DNA of 8,261 nucleotides. It comes from Gammaproteobacteria bacterium (lineage in GTDB: Bacteria > Pseudomonadota > Gammaproteobacteria > GCF-002020875). The notes below the pieces were generated by a model that was not told the DNA's origin, searched no databases, and saw only the letters and a list, made by a program, of their open reading frames with translations. Made by a program: the position numbers and the translations under genes. The stretch is from the NCBI GenBank assembly GCA_018671205.1, contig JABHIC010000319.1, positions 1 to 8,261 on the forward strand, in the 5' to 3' direction. This document shows, piece after piece, positions 1-6,367 of this stretch (position 1 is the stretch's first letter; each line of letters starts with the position of its first letter).

Positions 1-319
1 GAGTAACAAACCCGGCCTCACGCAGTGTCGGACGCAGGCTTTCGTCATAGTTCATCAGTGCGCGTGTAATTCCATGACGGATTGCACCAGATTGACCGGT
101 AATACCCCCTCCCGCAACATTGACGGTGATATCAAACTTTTCACTCATATCAACCGCAGCCAGCGCCTGGTTAACTACCATACGCGAGGTTGGACGACCA
201 AAGAAATCATCCAGACTCTTGCCATTGATTGTGATGCTGCCTGAACCAGGACGCAGATAGACGCGTGCTGTTGAGGTCTTACGACGACCGGTTCCATAAT
301 ACTGTTCTGTCATTGCCAT
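1..319 (-). CDS. rpsI: Small-subunit ribosomal protein S9 (uS9), 3' end cut by window edge
   Basis: Ribosomal protein S9 of the 30S subunit; in the family the C-terminal tail reaches the P-site tRNA. Reading the minus strand from 319 gives 106 residues beginning MAMTEQYYGTGRRKTS, followed by the family hallmarks GRPTSR, the glycine-rich NVAGGGITGQSGAIRHGITRA and LRPTLREAGFVT. The usual length is about 130 residues, so roughly 24, including the basic C-terminal tail, lie beyond position 1. An in-frame ATG at 313 would give MTEQYYG; I prefer 319 because an AAAGG motif (335-331) sits 11 nt before it and 17 nt before the alternative. It starts 24 nt after the rplM stop with no terminator between them, so the two form the standard rplM-rpsI operon. 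Identity is certain; only the exact start is open. Confidence 0.97.
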   Translation of the reverse strand, partial: MAMTEQYYGTGRRKTSTARVYLRPGSGSITINGKSLDDFFGRPTSRMVVNQALAAVDMSEKFDITVNVAGGGITGQSGAIRHGITRALMNYDESLRPTLREAGFVT

Positions 320-343
320 AATTCAAATAACCTTTTTATAAAC

Positions 344-775
344 TTATGCAATCTCAAGTGGCTGAGGCTGCTGTGCAGTGTGAGGATGGTCGCTACCCGC
401 ATAAACCTTGAGCTTTCCGATCATTGAGCGCCCCAGTGGGTTGCGCGGTAGCATCCCCTTCACCGCAAGCTGAATAATCCGCTCGGGTGCCTTTTGGTTG
501 AGACTGTCAAAGTTGACAGATTTAAGGTTACCAATATACCCCGTATAGCGGTGGTACATTTTGTCCTGACGCTTATTACCCGTCACTGCAACCTTTTCAG
601 CATTGATGACGACAATATAGTCCCCAGTATCTACATGTGGGGTGTACTCGGCCTTATGTTTGCCACGTAGACGGTGTGCAATCTCAGAGGCGAGACGACC
701 CAGCGTCTTGCCATCTGCATCCACCACAAACCAGTCACGTTTGACTTCATGGGGCTTTGCGCTGAAGGTTTTCAT
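344..775 (-). CDS. rplM: Large-subunit ribosomal protein L13 (uL13)
   Basis: Ribosomal protein L13, an early-assembling protein of the 50S subunit. The 143-residue product (MKTFSAKP start) matches the roughly 142-residue family over its whole length: VKRDWFVVDADGKTLGRLAS near the N-terminus, RGKHKAEYTPHVDTGDY around residues 37-53, the VTGNKR block, and AVKGMLPRNPLGRSM followed by KLKVYAGSDHPHTAQQPQ at the C-terminus. The frame can be extended one codon to a TTG at 778, but the ATG at 775 is chosen because it has a GGAG Shine-Dalgarno (787-784) 8 nt upstream and matches the family N-terminus. It is the first gene of the rplM-rpsI operon, with its own promoter and a structured leader. In E. 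coli this operon is known to be controlled translationally by L13 itself; whether that applies here is inference. Confidence 0.98.
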   Translation of the reverse strand: MKTFSAKPHEVKRDWFVVDADGKTLGRLASEIAHRLRGKHKAEYTPHVDTGDYIVVINAEKVAVTGNKRQDKMYHRYTGYIGNLKSVNFDSLNQKAPERIIQLAVKGMLPRNPLGRSMIGKLKVYAGSDHPHTAQQPQPLEIA

Positions 776-846
776 CAATACTGCTCCGGAATTCTAATTC
801 AACAACACACGGAACTCCCTTAAGGAGGAAGCTCTCGGAAAAGAGC
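776..846 (-). promoter_or_regulatory. Structured 5' leader of rplM mRNA with possible SD-sequestering element
   Basis: About 70 nt lie between the predicted transcription start (near 845) and the rplM ATG. Two small hairpins can be drawn on the mRNA. One has stem GCUCU/AGAGC (846-842 with 835-831, six-base loop). The other has stem CUCC/GGAG (827-824 with 818-815). The second contains CCUCCUUA (828-821), which equals the anti-Shine-Dalgarno tail of 16S rRNA and could instead pair with the rplM GGAG at 787-784. This would suit autoregulation by L13, known for the E. coli operon. The pairing is read by eye, not folded by software, and the function is inferred. Confidence 0.4.
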
Positions 847-850
847 GCAA

Positions 851-879
851 ATTCTACAGAATGGGGCTTCTTGCCGCAA
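851..879 (-). promoter_or_regulatory. Sigma70-type promoter of rplM-rpsI
   Basis: On the minus strand a -35 box TTGCGG (879-874) is separated by exactly 17 bp from a -10 box TAGAAT (856-851), giving a start near 845. Match to consensus is 4/6 for the -35 and 5/6 for the -10, with ideal spacing, and it lies in the only non-coding gap upstream of rplM. It would give rplM-rpsI its own transcription start, independent of the ferredoxin-hydrolase genes upstream. Confidence 0.65.
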
Positions 880-899
880 GGGAAAAATAGCAAAAAGCG

Positions 900-1529
900 T
901 CACTTCTGTAGCAGTAGCCTCTCTGTTACCTCCCTCAACTCCACTAATCGACCATGAAAGAAGTGGCTCGCCCCCGGAAAAACCTCAAAATGGGGAGGAT
1001 TGAGCTGTCTACCCACCCACGCCTCAACCGCACGAAATGAGACAACCTCATCAGCATCACCGATCAACACCGACCAGGGGAGATCCACCCGCTCAATGGC
1101 ATCCATATCCGAATAGAGACGCAAAGGGGGAGCCACCAACAACAGTTGCTGGGCAACCGACCGTTCCCATGTCAGTAGAGCGATTCGTGCCCCAAAGGAG
1201 AAACCCGCAAGCCATAAAGGCAGCCCCACCAGCTGTTCTCTGGCCCACTCAATCACGATCAATAGATCCTGCTGCTCTCCCTCACCCTGATCATGCGCTC
1301 CTTCACTCTTGCCCACCCCTCGAAAGTTAAAGCGAACAACCGCAGCCCCAACAGCGATACCTGCACGAGCCACGGTGTGGACCACCTTGTTTTGCATGGT
1401 TCCCCCATAGAGAGGATGAGGATGCGCCACCACCAGAATAGCCTGTGGTGCCGACTTTGGGTACTCCAGCCAGACCTCAATATTGCCTACAGCCCCGCTG
1501 ATCAGCTCTCTCTCTGAAACAGCGGCCAC
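900..1529 (-). CDS. Small alpha/beta-hydrolase (COG2945-like), substrate unknown
   Basis: A cytosolic alpha/beta-fold hydrolase of 209 residues; no signal peptide or membrane segment is visible. Features in order: HPHPLYGGTMQNKVVH (residues 36-51), typical of this compact family and probably containing oxyanion-hole residues; FNFRGVGKSEG (68-77); the nucleophile elbow GFSFG with Ser111; GDADEVV with probable acid Asp160; and GASHFFHG with His189. The triad is therefore complete. Length is normal for COG2945 proteins. The substrate is not known for this group and cannot be read from the sequence. The start is a GTG at 1529 that shares one base with the TAG stop of the ferredoxin gene (TAGTG) and lacks a clear Shine-Dalgarno, which suggests translational coupling. 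The N-terminal SERELISG segment fits the family and supports this start. The gene ends 125 nt before rplM, with no terminator seen. Confidence 0.85.
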   Translation of the reverse strand: MAAVSERELISGAVGNIEVWLEYPKSAPQAILVVAHPHPLYGGTMQNKVVHTVARAGIAVGAAVVRFNFRGVGKSEGAHDQGEGEQQDLLIVIEWAREQLVGLPLWLAGFSFGARIALLTWERSVAQQLLLVAPPLRLYSDMDAIERVDLPWSVLIGDADEVVSFRAVEAWVGRQLNPPHFEVFPGASHFFHGRLVELREVTERLLLQK

Positions 1530-1837
1530 TACAACGTCAGGCGCTCGACAACACGCCCGTGCAGCAGATGCTCGTCAATAATCTCATCCACATCTTCACG
1601 ATCGACATAGGTGTACCAGACATTATCAGGATAGACCACAACCACCGGCCCCTGATCACAGCGCCCCAGGCAGCCCGATTTATTGACTCGAAAGTCCCCT
1701 GGCTGGTGCAACCCCATCTGTTTCACCCGATCTTTTGCATATTGGTGCATTTTTTTAGCACCATGCTGGTTACAGCAGAGCTTTCCCTCTTCGGTCTGGT
1801 TGGTACAGAAAAAAAGGTGTCTTTTATAATAGCTCAT
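1529..1837 (-). CDS. Thioredoxin-like [2Fe-2S] ferredoxin (COG3411 / Shethna type)
   Basis: A 102-residue cytosolic electron carrier of the thioredoxin-fold [2Fe-2S] ferredoxin family. The N-terminal HLFFCTNQ places Cys11, followed by the C21-C22 pair in GKLCCNQHGA, and the second ligand pair C56 and C60 in SGCLGRCDQGP. The C-terminal VVVYPDNVWYTYVDREDVDEIIDEHLLHGRVVERL is characteristic of gammaproteobacterial members. Likely cluster ligands are C11, one of C21/C22, C56 and C60. The start is the ATG at 1837 (MSYYKRHLFF); an upstream TTG at 1882 in the same frame adds 15 residues unlike the family and reaches almost to the divergent gene, so it is rejected. An AAAGGA (1855-1850) lies 12 nt before the ATG. 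It overlaps the hydrolase by one base and probably shares its transcript. Redox partners are unknown; the iron-sulfur GlcF-like gene on the opposite strand is a neighbour, not a proven partner. Confidence 0.9.
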   Translation of the reverse strand: MSYYKRHLFFCTNQTEEGKLCCNQHGAKKMHQYAKDRVKQMGLHQPGDFRVNKSGCLGRCDQGPVVVVYPDNVWYTYVDREDVDEIIDEHLLHGRVVERLTL

Positions 1838-1904
1838 CTTCTCTTGATTTCCTTTATGGTAAGAATGAGGCGGAGTATACAATAGGGTGATGAATACGCA
1901 GCAA
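1838..1904 (-). promoter_or_regulatory. Candidate promoter for ferredoxin-hydrolase, in divergent spacer
   Basis: The 52-bp gap between the divergent ferredoxin and glcF genes contains a minus-strand TATACT (1879-1874, 5/6 match to -10). A TTGCTG (1904-1899) lies 19 bp upstream and inside the glcF coding start, so spacing is long. The transcript would begin near 1867 and leave a leader of about 30 nt containing AAAGGA. On the plus strand the overlapping TACAAT (1878-1883) also resembles a -10 box, but I see no -35 for it. The shared GTATAC centre means the two directions could compete for RNA polymerase. Confidence 0.35.
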
Positions 1905-3080
1905 CTGATCCAGGCCGCTGACCGCTGTGTCCTCTGTGGACTCTGTAGCAGCCACTGCCCTACCTACCATCTACATCGTCAGGAGGGGGAGTCTCCACGC
2001 GGGCGGGTAATGATGAGTCGTGCGCTGCTGAGCGGAAGCGTTACTCTGGATCACTCTTTTGAGAGGCACCTCAACCACTGCCTGCTCTGTCGAGCCTGTG
2101 AAAACAGCTGCCCCTCCGAGGTTCCCTATGGAGAAATCATTGACCATGCCCGTGCCCGGCTACCCCGCCCCAAAGGGGGGGCCTGGTTATTGGAGTGGGT
2201 CGCAGAGCGGCCTCAGCTGCTACAGATAGCTGCCACTACCCTGCGAACCCTCAGTAAGGCCCGGTTCCCACTGCCCGCCATTGGACGGGCTGCGGCGCAT
2301 CTGCTCCCCGCTGTAACCGAGGAGCTGCGGCCCCACTACTCCCCAACCGTACCTCCCATCGGGCGTGTGGGTCTCTTTTTGGGGTGTATTGCGGCCCCTT
2401 TTGATCGGCAGACCCACCAGGCAGCAATCACCCTGCTGCTCCACCTCGGGTATGAGCTCTTTATCCCTGAGCAACAGCAGTGCTGCGGTGCACTCGCCCA
2501 ACATCACGGCAACCTGGAGAGTGCCACCACTCTGGCCAACAAAAATCGCTCCGTCTTTGCAGAACAGCCGCTGGATGCCATCCTTTTTACCAGCACAGGC
2601 TGTGGTCTGCAGCTGGTTGAGAATGGATCACTACCCGTCCCCTGTTTTGAGATCTGCCATTTTCTACTCCAGAGCCCCAACTGGAAGAGACTCCATCTCC
2701 ACCCCCTGCCGCAGCGGGTTCTGCTCCACCACCCCTGTTCACTGAGCAATGTATTGCATGGCACGGAGGCCGTTGAACATCTTTTGGAGCAGATCCCTGA
2801 GCTTTCTGTCTCACCACTCCTTCCCAACCACTCCTGTTGCGGTAGCGCAGGCAGCCACCGCCTCAGAGAGCCGGAGAGTGCCTCCAGGCTGCGTCAACCC
2901 AAGGTAGATGCGGCTATTGATAGTGACGTTTCCACCCTGCTCTCCACCAATTATGGCTGTGCACTTCACCTGCAGGAGGGGTTACTGGCTGAGGGGAGCA
3001 AAATCACCGTATACCACCCTATTACCTTACTACTCCATTCTCTCACCCCCTCACTCGACGAACCTCGGAACAATCGGTAG
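1890..3080 (+). CDS. glcF: GlcF-type iron-sulfur protein (glycolate oxidase Fe-S subunit family)
   Basis: A 396-residue protein with the GlcF architecture: two N-terminal [4Fe-4S] motifs and two C-terminal CCG domains. With the ATG at 1890 as residue 1, cluster one is C13, C16, C19 and C23 (CVLCGLCSSHCP). Cluster two is C64, C67, C70 and C74 (CLLCRACENSCP). The first CCG domain has C166, C198-C199-G and C238; the second has C283, C316-C317-G and C357. E. coli GlcF is about 407 residues, so this is full length. GlcF passes electrons from the flavin subunits GlcD/GlcE to the membrane quinone pool during glycolate oxidation; those subunits are absent from this window, so a different partner is possible. 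A GTG at 1887 would add one residue; GGAG at 1872-1875 lies 11 nt from the GTG and 14 from the ATG. The phosphoribulokinase gene follows 49 nt downstream on the same strand. Confidence 0.82.
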   Translation: MNTQQLIQAADRCVLCGLCSSHCPTYHLHRQEGESPRGRVMMSRALLSGSVTLDHSFERHLNHCLLCRACENSCPSEVPYGEIIDHARARLPRPKGGAWLLEWVAERPQLLQIAATTLRTLSKARFPLPAIGRAAAHLLPAVTEELRPHYSPTVPPIGRVGLFLGCIAAPFDRQTHQAAITLLLHLGYELFIPEQQQCCGALAQHHGNLESATTLANKNRSVFAEQPLDAILFTSTGCGLQLVENGSLPVPCFEICHFLLQSPNWKRLHLHPLPQRVLLHHPCSLSNVLHGTEAVEHLLEQIPELSVSPLLPNHSCCGSAGSHRLREPESASRLRQPKVDAAIDSDVSTLLSTNYGCALHLQEGLLAEGSKITVYHPITLLLHSLTPSLDEPRNNR

Positions 3081-3129
3081 AATGGCCTGAATCACCTTCC
3101 AAGCACTCAAAAGTCAGGAGCAGAGAACT

Positions 3130-4017
3130 ATGTCAGCAAAACACCCCGTTGTTGCAATTACCGGATCATCCGGTGCCGGTACCACCACGGTTAAACGCGC
3201 CTTTGAGCACATTTTCAACCGTGAGAACCTCAATGCACTGGTCGTTGAGGGGGACAGCTACCATCGTTTTGACCGTGCCGCAATGAAAGAGCGGGTCGCC
3301 AGTGAAGAGGCCGATGGAAACAAGTTTTTCAGCCATTTCGGCCCGGAGGCAAACCACTTTGGGCTACTGGCCAACAACTTCAGCGATTATAGTAAGGACG
3401 GAGAGTGTGACCGTCGCTACTACCTTCATAGCGATGGAGAGGCTGCGGAGCACAATGAGCGTCTGAGCACAACATTAACTCCGGGTCAGTTTACCCCCTG
3501 GGAGAAGGTAGGTGCGGGAACGGATCTGCTCTTCTATGAGGGGTTACACGGTTTGGTCAAAACAGACGATGCCGATGTTGCCGGACAGGTTGATCTCGGT
3601 ATTGGTGTGGTTCCCATTGTGAATCTGGAGTGGATTCAGAAGATCCACCGTGACAACGCCGAGCGTGGCTATTCGGAGGAGGTGATTGTCGACACCATCC
3701 TGCGCCGGATGCCAGACTACGTTCACTACATTACCCCTCAATTCTCACAGACAGACATCAACTTCCAGCGTGTCTCTACCGTGGATACCTCGAACCCCTT
3801 TATTGCCCGGGATATTCCAACGCCTGATGAGAGCTTTATCGTGATCCGTTTCAAGGATCCGGTAAAACACAACATTGATTTCAGTTACCTGTTGGGGATG
3901 ATGAGTGGCTCCTTCATGTCACGCCGTAACACTATTGTGGTTCCCGGCGGCAAGATGGGCTTCGCAATGGAGATCATTCTGGCTCCAATCATCCACAATA
4001 TGATGAAGAGTCGATAA
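3130..4017 (+). CDS. cbbP: Phosphoribulokinase, proteobacterial Calvin-cycle type
   Basis: Catalyses ATP-dependent phosphorylation of ribulose 5-phosphate to ribulose 1,5-bisphosphate, the Rubisco substrate. The 295-residue length fits the octameric class I enzyme. Visible: P-loop GSSGAGTTT (residues 12-20); EGDSYHRF with Asp42 and His45, plus Arg49; Walker B region LLFYEGLHG with Glu137; and EWIQKIHRD with Lys171, Arg174 and Asp175, then Arg179. These align with the catalytic residues described for the Rhodobacter sphaeroides enzyme with a shift of six after the insertion. Arg31, Arg240 and Arg265 match the arginines linked to NADH activation there. E. coli-type PrkB, a non-autotrophic relative, appears from memory to lack these three, so I favour a true CbbP. 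AGGAG (3116-3120) sits 9 nt before the ATG. Transcription probably comes from upstream with glcF and ends at the hairpin just after the stop. No cbbLS or other Calvin genes are in view. Confidence 0.93.
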   Translation: MSAKHPVVAITGSSGAGTTTVKRAFEHIFNRENLNALVVEGDSYHRFDRAAMKERVASEEADGNKFFSHFGPEANHFGLLANNFSDYSKDGECDRRYYLHSDGEAAEHNERLSTTLTPGQFTPWEKVGAGTDLLFYEGLHGLVKTDDADVAGQVDLGIGVVPIVNLEWIQKIHRDNAERGYSEEVIVDTILRRMPDYVHYITPQFSQTDINFQRVSTVDTSNPFIARDIPTPDESFIVIRFKDPVKHNIDFSYLLGMMSGSFMSRRNTIVVPGGKMGFAMEIILAPIIHNMMKSR

Positions 4018-4034
4018 CGCCACAACAAGGTAAC

Positions 4035-4073
4035 AAAACAGGGGTGCAGTCGTGATGGCTGCACCCCTGTTTT
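4035..4073. terminator. Strong bidirectional intrinsic terminator between phosphoribulokinase and argB
   Basis: A perfect 15-bp inverted repeat (AAAACAGGGGTGCAG at 4035-4049, its complement at 4059-4073) encloses a 9-nt loop. The A-rich outer part of one arm gives a U-tract in either direction. On the plus strand it lies 17 nt after the phosphoribulokinase stop; on the minus strand it overlaps the last two bases of the argB stop codon (4074-4072). It therefore ends both converging transcription units. Confidence 0.93.
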
Positions 4074-4962
4074 ATTCAATCAGTGTACCGATCCCCTGGT
4101 CGGAGAAAATCTCCAGCATCACCGCATGTTTCACTCGCCCATCAATAATATGGGCACCATGCACCCCCGCCTGTACCGCCTCCAGCGCGGTCTGAATTTT
4201 AGGCAACATACCGCCATGAACGGTACCATCGGCAATCAACGCGTCTACCTTCTCACGATCCAGCCCGGTCATCAGGTTGCCCTGCTGATCCAGTAACCCC
4301 GGAGTATTGGTGAGCAGAATCAGCTTCTCTGCCCCCAGTGCCTCAGCAATTTTTCCTGCTACCAGATCCGCATTGATATTGTAGGAGATGCCATCCTCAC
4401 CCACTCCGATCGGGGCAATCACCGGAATAAACTCCCCCTGATCGAGCATCTCTACCACTGAGGTGTTGATCGCGGTCACCTCTCCCACATGCCCCAGGTC
4501 GATAATTTCTGGTGGCTGTTTTTCGGGCCGGTTTCGCCGCATCTCCAGCTTACGCGCCCGAATCAGATTGCCATCCTTGCCGGTCAACCCCACCGCGTTC
4601 CCCCCATGGCTGTGGATCAGATTGACAATCTCCTTGTTCACCAACCCCCCCAGCACCATCTCTACCACATCCATGGTCTCACGATCCGTGACCCGCATTC
4701 CCTCGATAAACTCGCTCTGCTTACCGATCTGCTCCAGCAGACGGCCAATCTGTGGGCCTCCACCATGCACCACCACCGGATTAATCCCCACCAACTTCAG
4801 CAGTACCACATCACGTGCAAAACCACGTTTCAGCGCCTCCTCTGTCATTGCGTTGCCACCATACTTGATGACTACGGTCTTGCCACGAAAGCGCTGAATG
4901 TAGGGGAGTGCCTCGGAGAGGACGCGAGCAAAGTCTCGGCTGGTCTGTTGATCTAGTGGCAT
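4072..4962 (-). CDS. argB: Acetylglutamate kinase, probably arginine-inhibited type
   Basis: Phosphorylates N-acetyl-L-glutamate with ATP, the second step of arginine synthesis, in the cytosol. The 296 residues show the amino-acid-kinase fold: KYGGNAM with Lys33, the substrate glycine loop HGGGPQIG (66-73), GMRVTD with Arg90, the NINAD segment around residue 195, LLTNTPGLLD (216-225) and GGMLPKI with Lys255. E. coli ArgB has about 258 residues and is not inhibited by arginine. This protein carries the extra N-terminal helix (about residues 3-26) and the C-terminal HIIDGRVKHAVMLEIFSDQGIGTLI segment associated with hexameric, arginine-inhibited enzymes, so feedback control is likely (inference from family knowledge). 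The ATG at 4962 follows the phosphomannomutase stop by 20 nt with only a weak ribosome site. It is the last gene of the coaBC-dut-algC-argB run and its stop lies in the terminator stem. Confidence 0.96.
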   Translation of the reverse strand: MPLDQQTSRDFARVLSEALPYIQRFRGKTVVIKYGGNAMTEEALKRGFARDVVLLKLVGINPVVVHGGGPQIGRLLEQIGKQSEFIEGMRVTDRETMDVVEMVLGGLVNKEIVNLIHSHGGNAVGLTGKDGNLIRARKLEMRRNRPEKQPPEIIDLGHVGEVTAINTSVVEMLDQGEFIPVIAPIGVGEDGISYNINADLVAGKIAEALGAEKLILLTNTPGLLDQQGNLMTGLDREKVDALIADGTVHGGMLPKIQTALEAVQAGVHGAHIIDGRVKHAVMLEIFSDQGIGTLIE

Positions 4963-4982
4963 GGTGGTTTTCTTAGGTCCAT

Positions 4983-6353
4983 TTAATAGGGTAGCTGAAG
5001 ATCGGGCTCCACCTTGAGCAGCTCCCGACGAAAAGCCTGCTGCACCTCTTCCAGTGCTGCTTTACTATCTGCCTCAAAACGCATCACCAATACCGGTGTG
5101 GTGTTGGAGGGGCGAACCAGCCCCCACCCTTGTGGATAGTCCACCCTCAAGCCATCAATATCATTGACCTCTCCCCCCTCAAACTGGGCCACCGCCTTGA
5201 GTCGTTCCATAAACGCGTAGTGTTCCCCCTCCTCGAACTGGATATTGAGTTCCGGGGTATTGACTGTATCAGGAAGCTCAGCAAAAATTTCCGCTGTGCT
5301 GCGTCCATCTGTGGCCACAATCTCTAACAGGCGAGCCGCCGTATAGAGGGCATCATCAAACCCGTACCAGCGCTCCTTGAAGAAAATATGCCCACTCATC
5401 TCCCCCGCCAACAGCGCCCCCTCGGTCGCTTTCAGCTTCTGTTTGATAAAAGAGTGGCCGGTCTTCCACATGGTCGCCTTCCCCCCTGCCTCACGAATAA
5501 TGAGCGGTAGGTTACGCGTACACTTGACGTCGAAAATAATCTCTCCCCCCGGTTTTCTGGAGAGTACATCCTTTGCATAGAGCATCATTTGACGATCCGG
5601 GAAGATCAGGTGACCGGCAGAGTCCACAACCCCGAGGCGGTCTCCATCCCCATCAAAGGCGAGTCCCAGGTCTGCCCCGTCTGCGATCACTCGCTCACGC
5701 AGCTCTGCCACATTCTCCGGCTTACTGGGGTCGGGGTGGTGGTTCGGGAAATTCCCGTCCACATCACAGTAGAGCTCCGTGACCTCACACCCCAATGCAC
5801 GCAGCAGCTCTGGAGCACTATTGCCTGCCACTCCATTGCCACAGTCGACAATCAGTTTGAGTGGACGCTCTATCTCGACATCTCCCACAATGCGCTCAAT
5901 ATAGTCAGGCTTGATCTCCACGGAACGAATCGAGCCGCTCCCGGATACCCAATCCTCCTCTACCACCCGGCGGTAGAGATCCTGAATCGCATCAGCCGAG
6001 AGGGTCTCTCCCGCTGCCACAACTTTCAAGCCATTATAATTGGGTGGGTTATGACTTCCTGTCACCGCCACACAAGAGCCCGCACCCAGATGAACCGCCG
6101 CAAAATAGATCACCGGGGTTGGCACCTCACCCACATCGATCACCTCCATTCCCGACTGCTGCAACCCATCCATCAACGCCTGCTGCAGGGAGGGGCCGGA
6201 GAGACGCCCATCGCGCCCCACCACAATCGAATGAGCTCCTCGCGCCTGACTCTCGCTACCAATTGCCCTGCCGATCTGCTCAACCACCGTCTCGGTCAAA
6301 CTCTCACCCACAATCCCACGAATATCGTAGGCACGAAATATTGATCTATCCAT
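4983..6353 (-). CDS. algC: Phosphomannomutase/phosphoglucomutase (AlgC-like)
   Basis: Interconverts hexose 6-phosphate and hexose 1-phosphate (mannose and glucose), feeding GDP-mannose, UDP-glucose and surface polysaccharide synthesis. All four functional loops of the alpha-D-phosphohexomutase family are present in the 456 residues: the phosphoserine loop TGSHNPPNYNG with Ser100; the Mg-binding DGDGDR with Asp234, Asp236 and Asp238; the sugar-recognition loop GEMSGH (317-322), whose Glu/Ser pair marks phosphomannomutase/phosphoglucomutase rather than phosphoglucosamine mutase; and the phosphate-binding RPSNTTP (414-420). Length agrees with the roughly 463-residue Pseudomonas AlgC catalytic protein. 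The ATG at 6353 has an AGGGA 7 nt upstream and starts 14 nt after the dut stop. The gene order coaBC-dut-algC-argB is the same as in Pseudomonas-like genomes. The symbol reflects homology; alginate production is not implied. Confidence 0.95.
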   Translation of the reverse strand: MDRSIFRAYDIRGIVGESLTETVVEQIGRAIGSESQARGAHSIVVGRDGRLSGPSLQQALMDGLQQSGMEVIDVGEVPTPVIYFAAVHLGAGSCVAVTGSHNPPNYNGLKVVAAGETLSADAIQDLYRRVVEEDWVSGSGSIRSVEIKPDYIERIVGDVEIERPLKLIVDCGNGVAGNSAPELLRALGCEVTELYCDVDGNFPNHHPDPSKPENVAELRERVIADGADLGLAFDGDGDRLGVVDSAGHLIFPDRQMMLYAKDVLSRKPGGEIIFDVKCTRNLPLIIREAGGKATMWKTGHSFIKQKLKATEGALLAGEMSGHIFFKERWYGFDDALYTAARLLEIVATDGRSTAEIFAELPDTVNTPELNIQFEEGEHYAFMERLKAVAQFEGGEVNDIDGLRVDYPQGWGLVRPSNTTPVLVMRFEADSKAALEEVQQAFRRELLKVEPDLQLPY

Positions 6354-6367
6354 TATATTTTCCCTGA

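Noticed and set aside
821..828. TAAGGAGG on the plus strand, a perfect ribosome binding site
   Set aside because: No start codon follows at a usable distance on the plus strand; it is meaningful only as its complement in the rplM leader.
870..880. CTTG-CCG-CAAG small inverted repeat as terminator for the hydrolase transcript
   Set aside because: The stem is very short and has no U-tract; it overlaps the rplM -35 box, which explains it better.
1838..1882. N-terminal extension of the ferredoxin from TTG 1882
   Set aside because: The 15 extra residues are not family-like, and the internal ATG at 1837 gives the usual start and length.
1559..1885. Plus-strand open frame of 108 codons, partly hydrophobic, opposite the ferredoxin
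   Set aside because: It lies antisense to the clearly conserved ferredoxin, and the hydrophobic look follows from complementing that gene.
4463..4956. Two overlapping plus-strand frames opposite argB
   Set aside because: Both are antisense to argB, rich in Pro, Ser and His as expected for shadow frames, and resemble no family.
5589..6344. Plus-strand open frame of 251 codons inside algC
   Set aside because: It is antisense to a fully conserved phosphomannomutase, has no recognisable domain and no ribosome site; it is a shadow of the codon pattern of algC.
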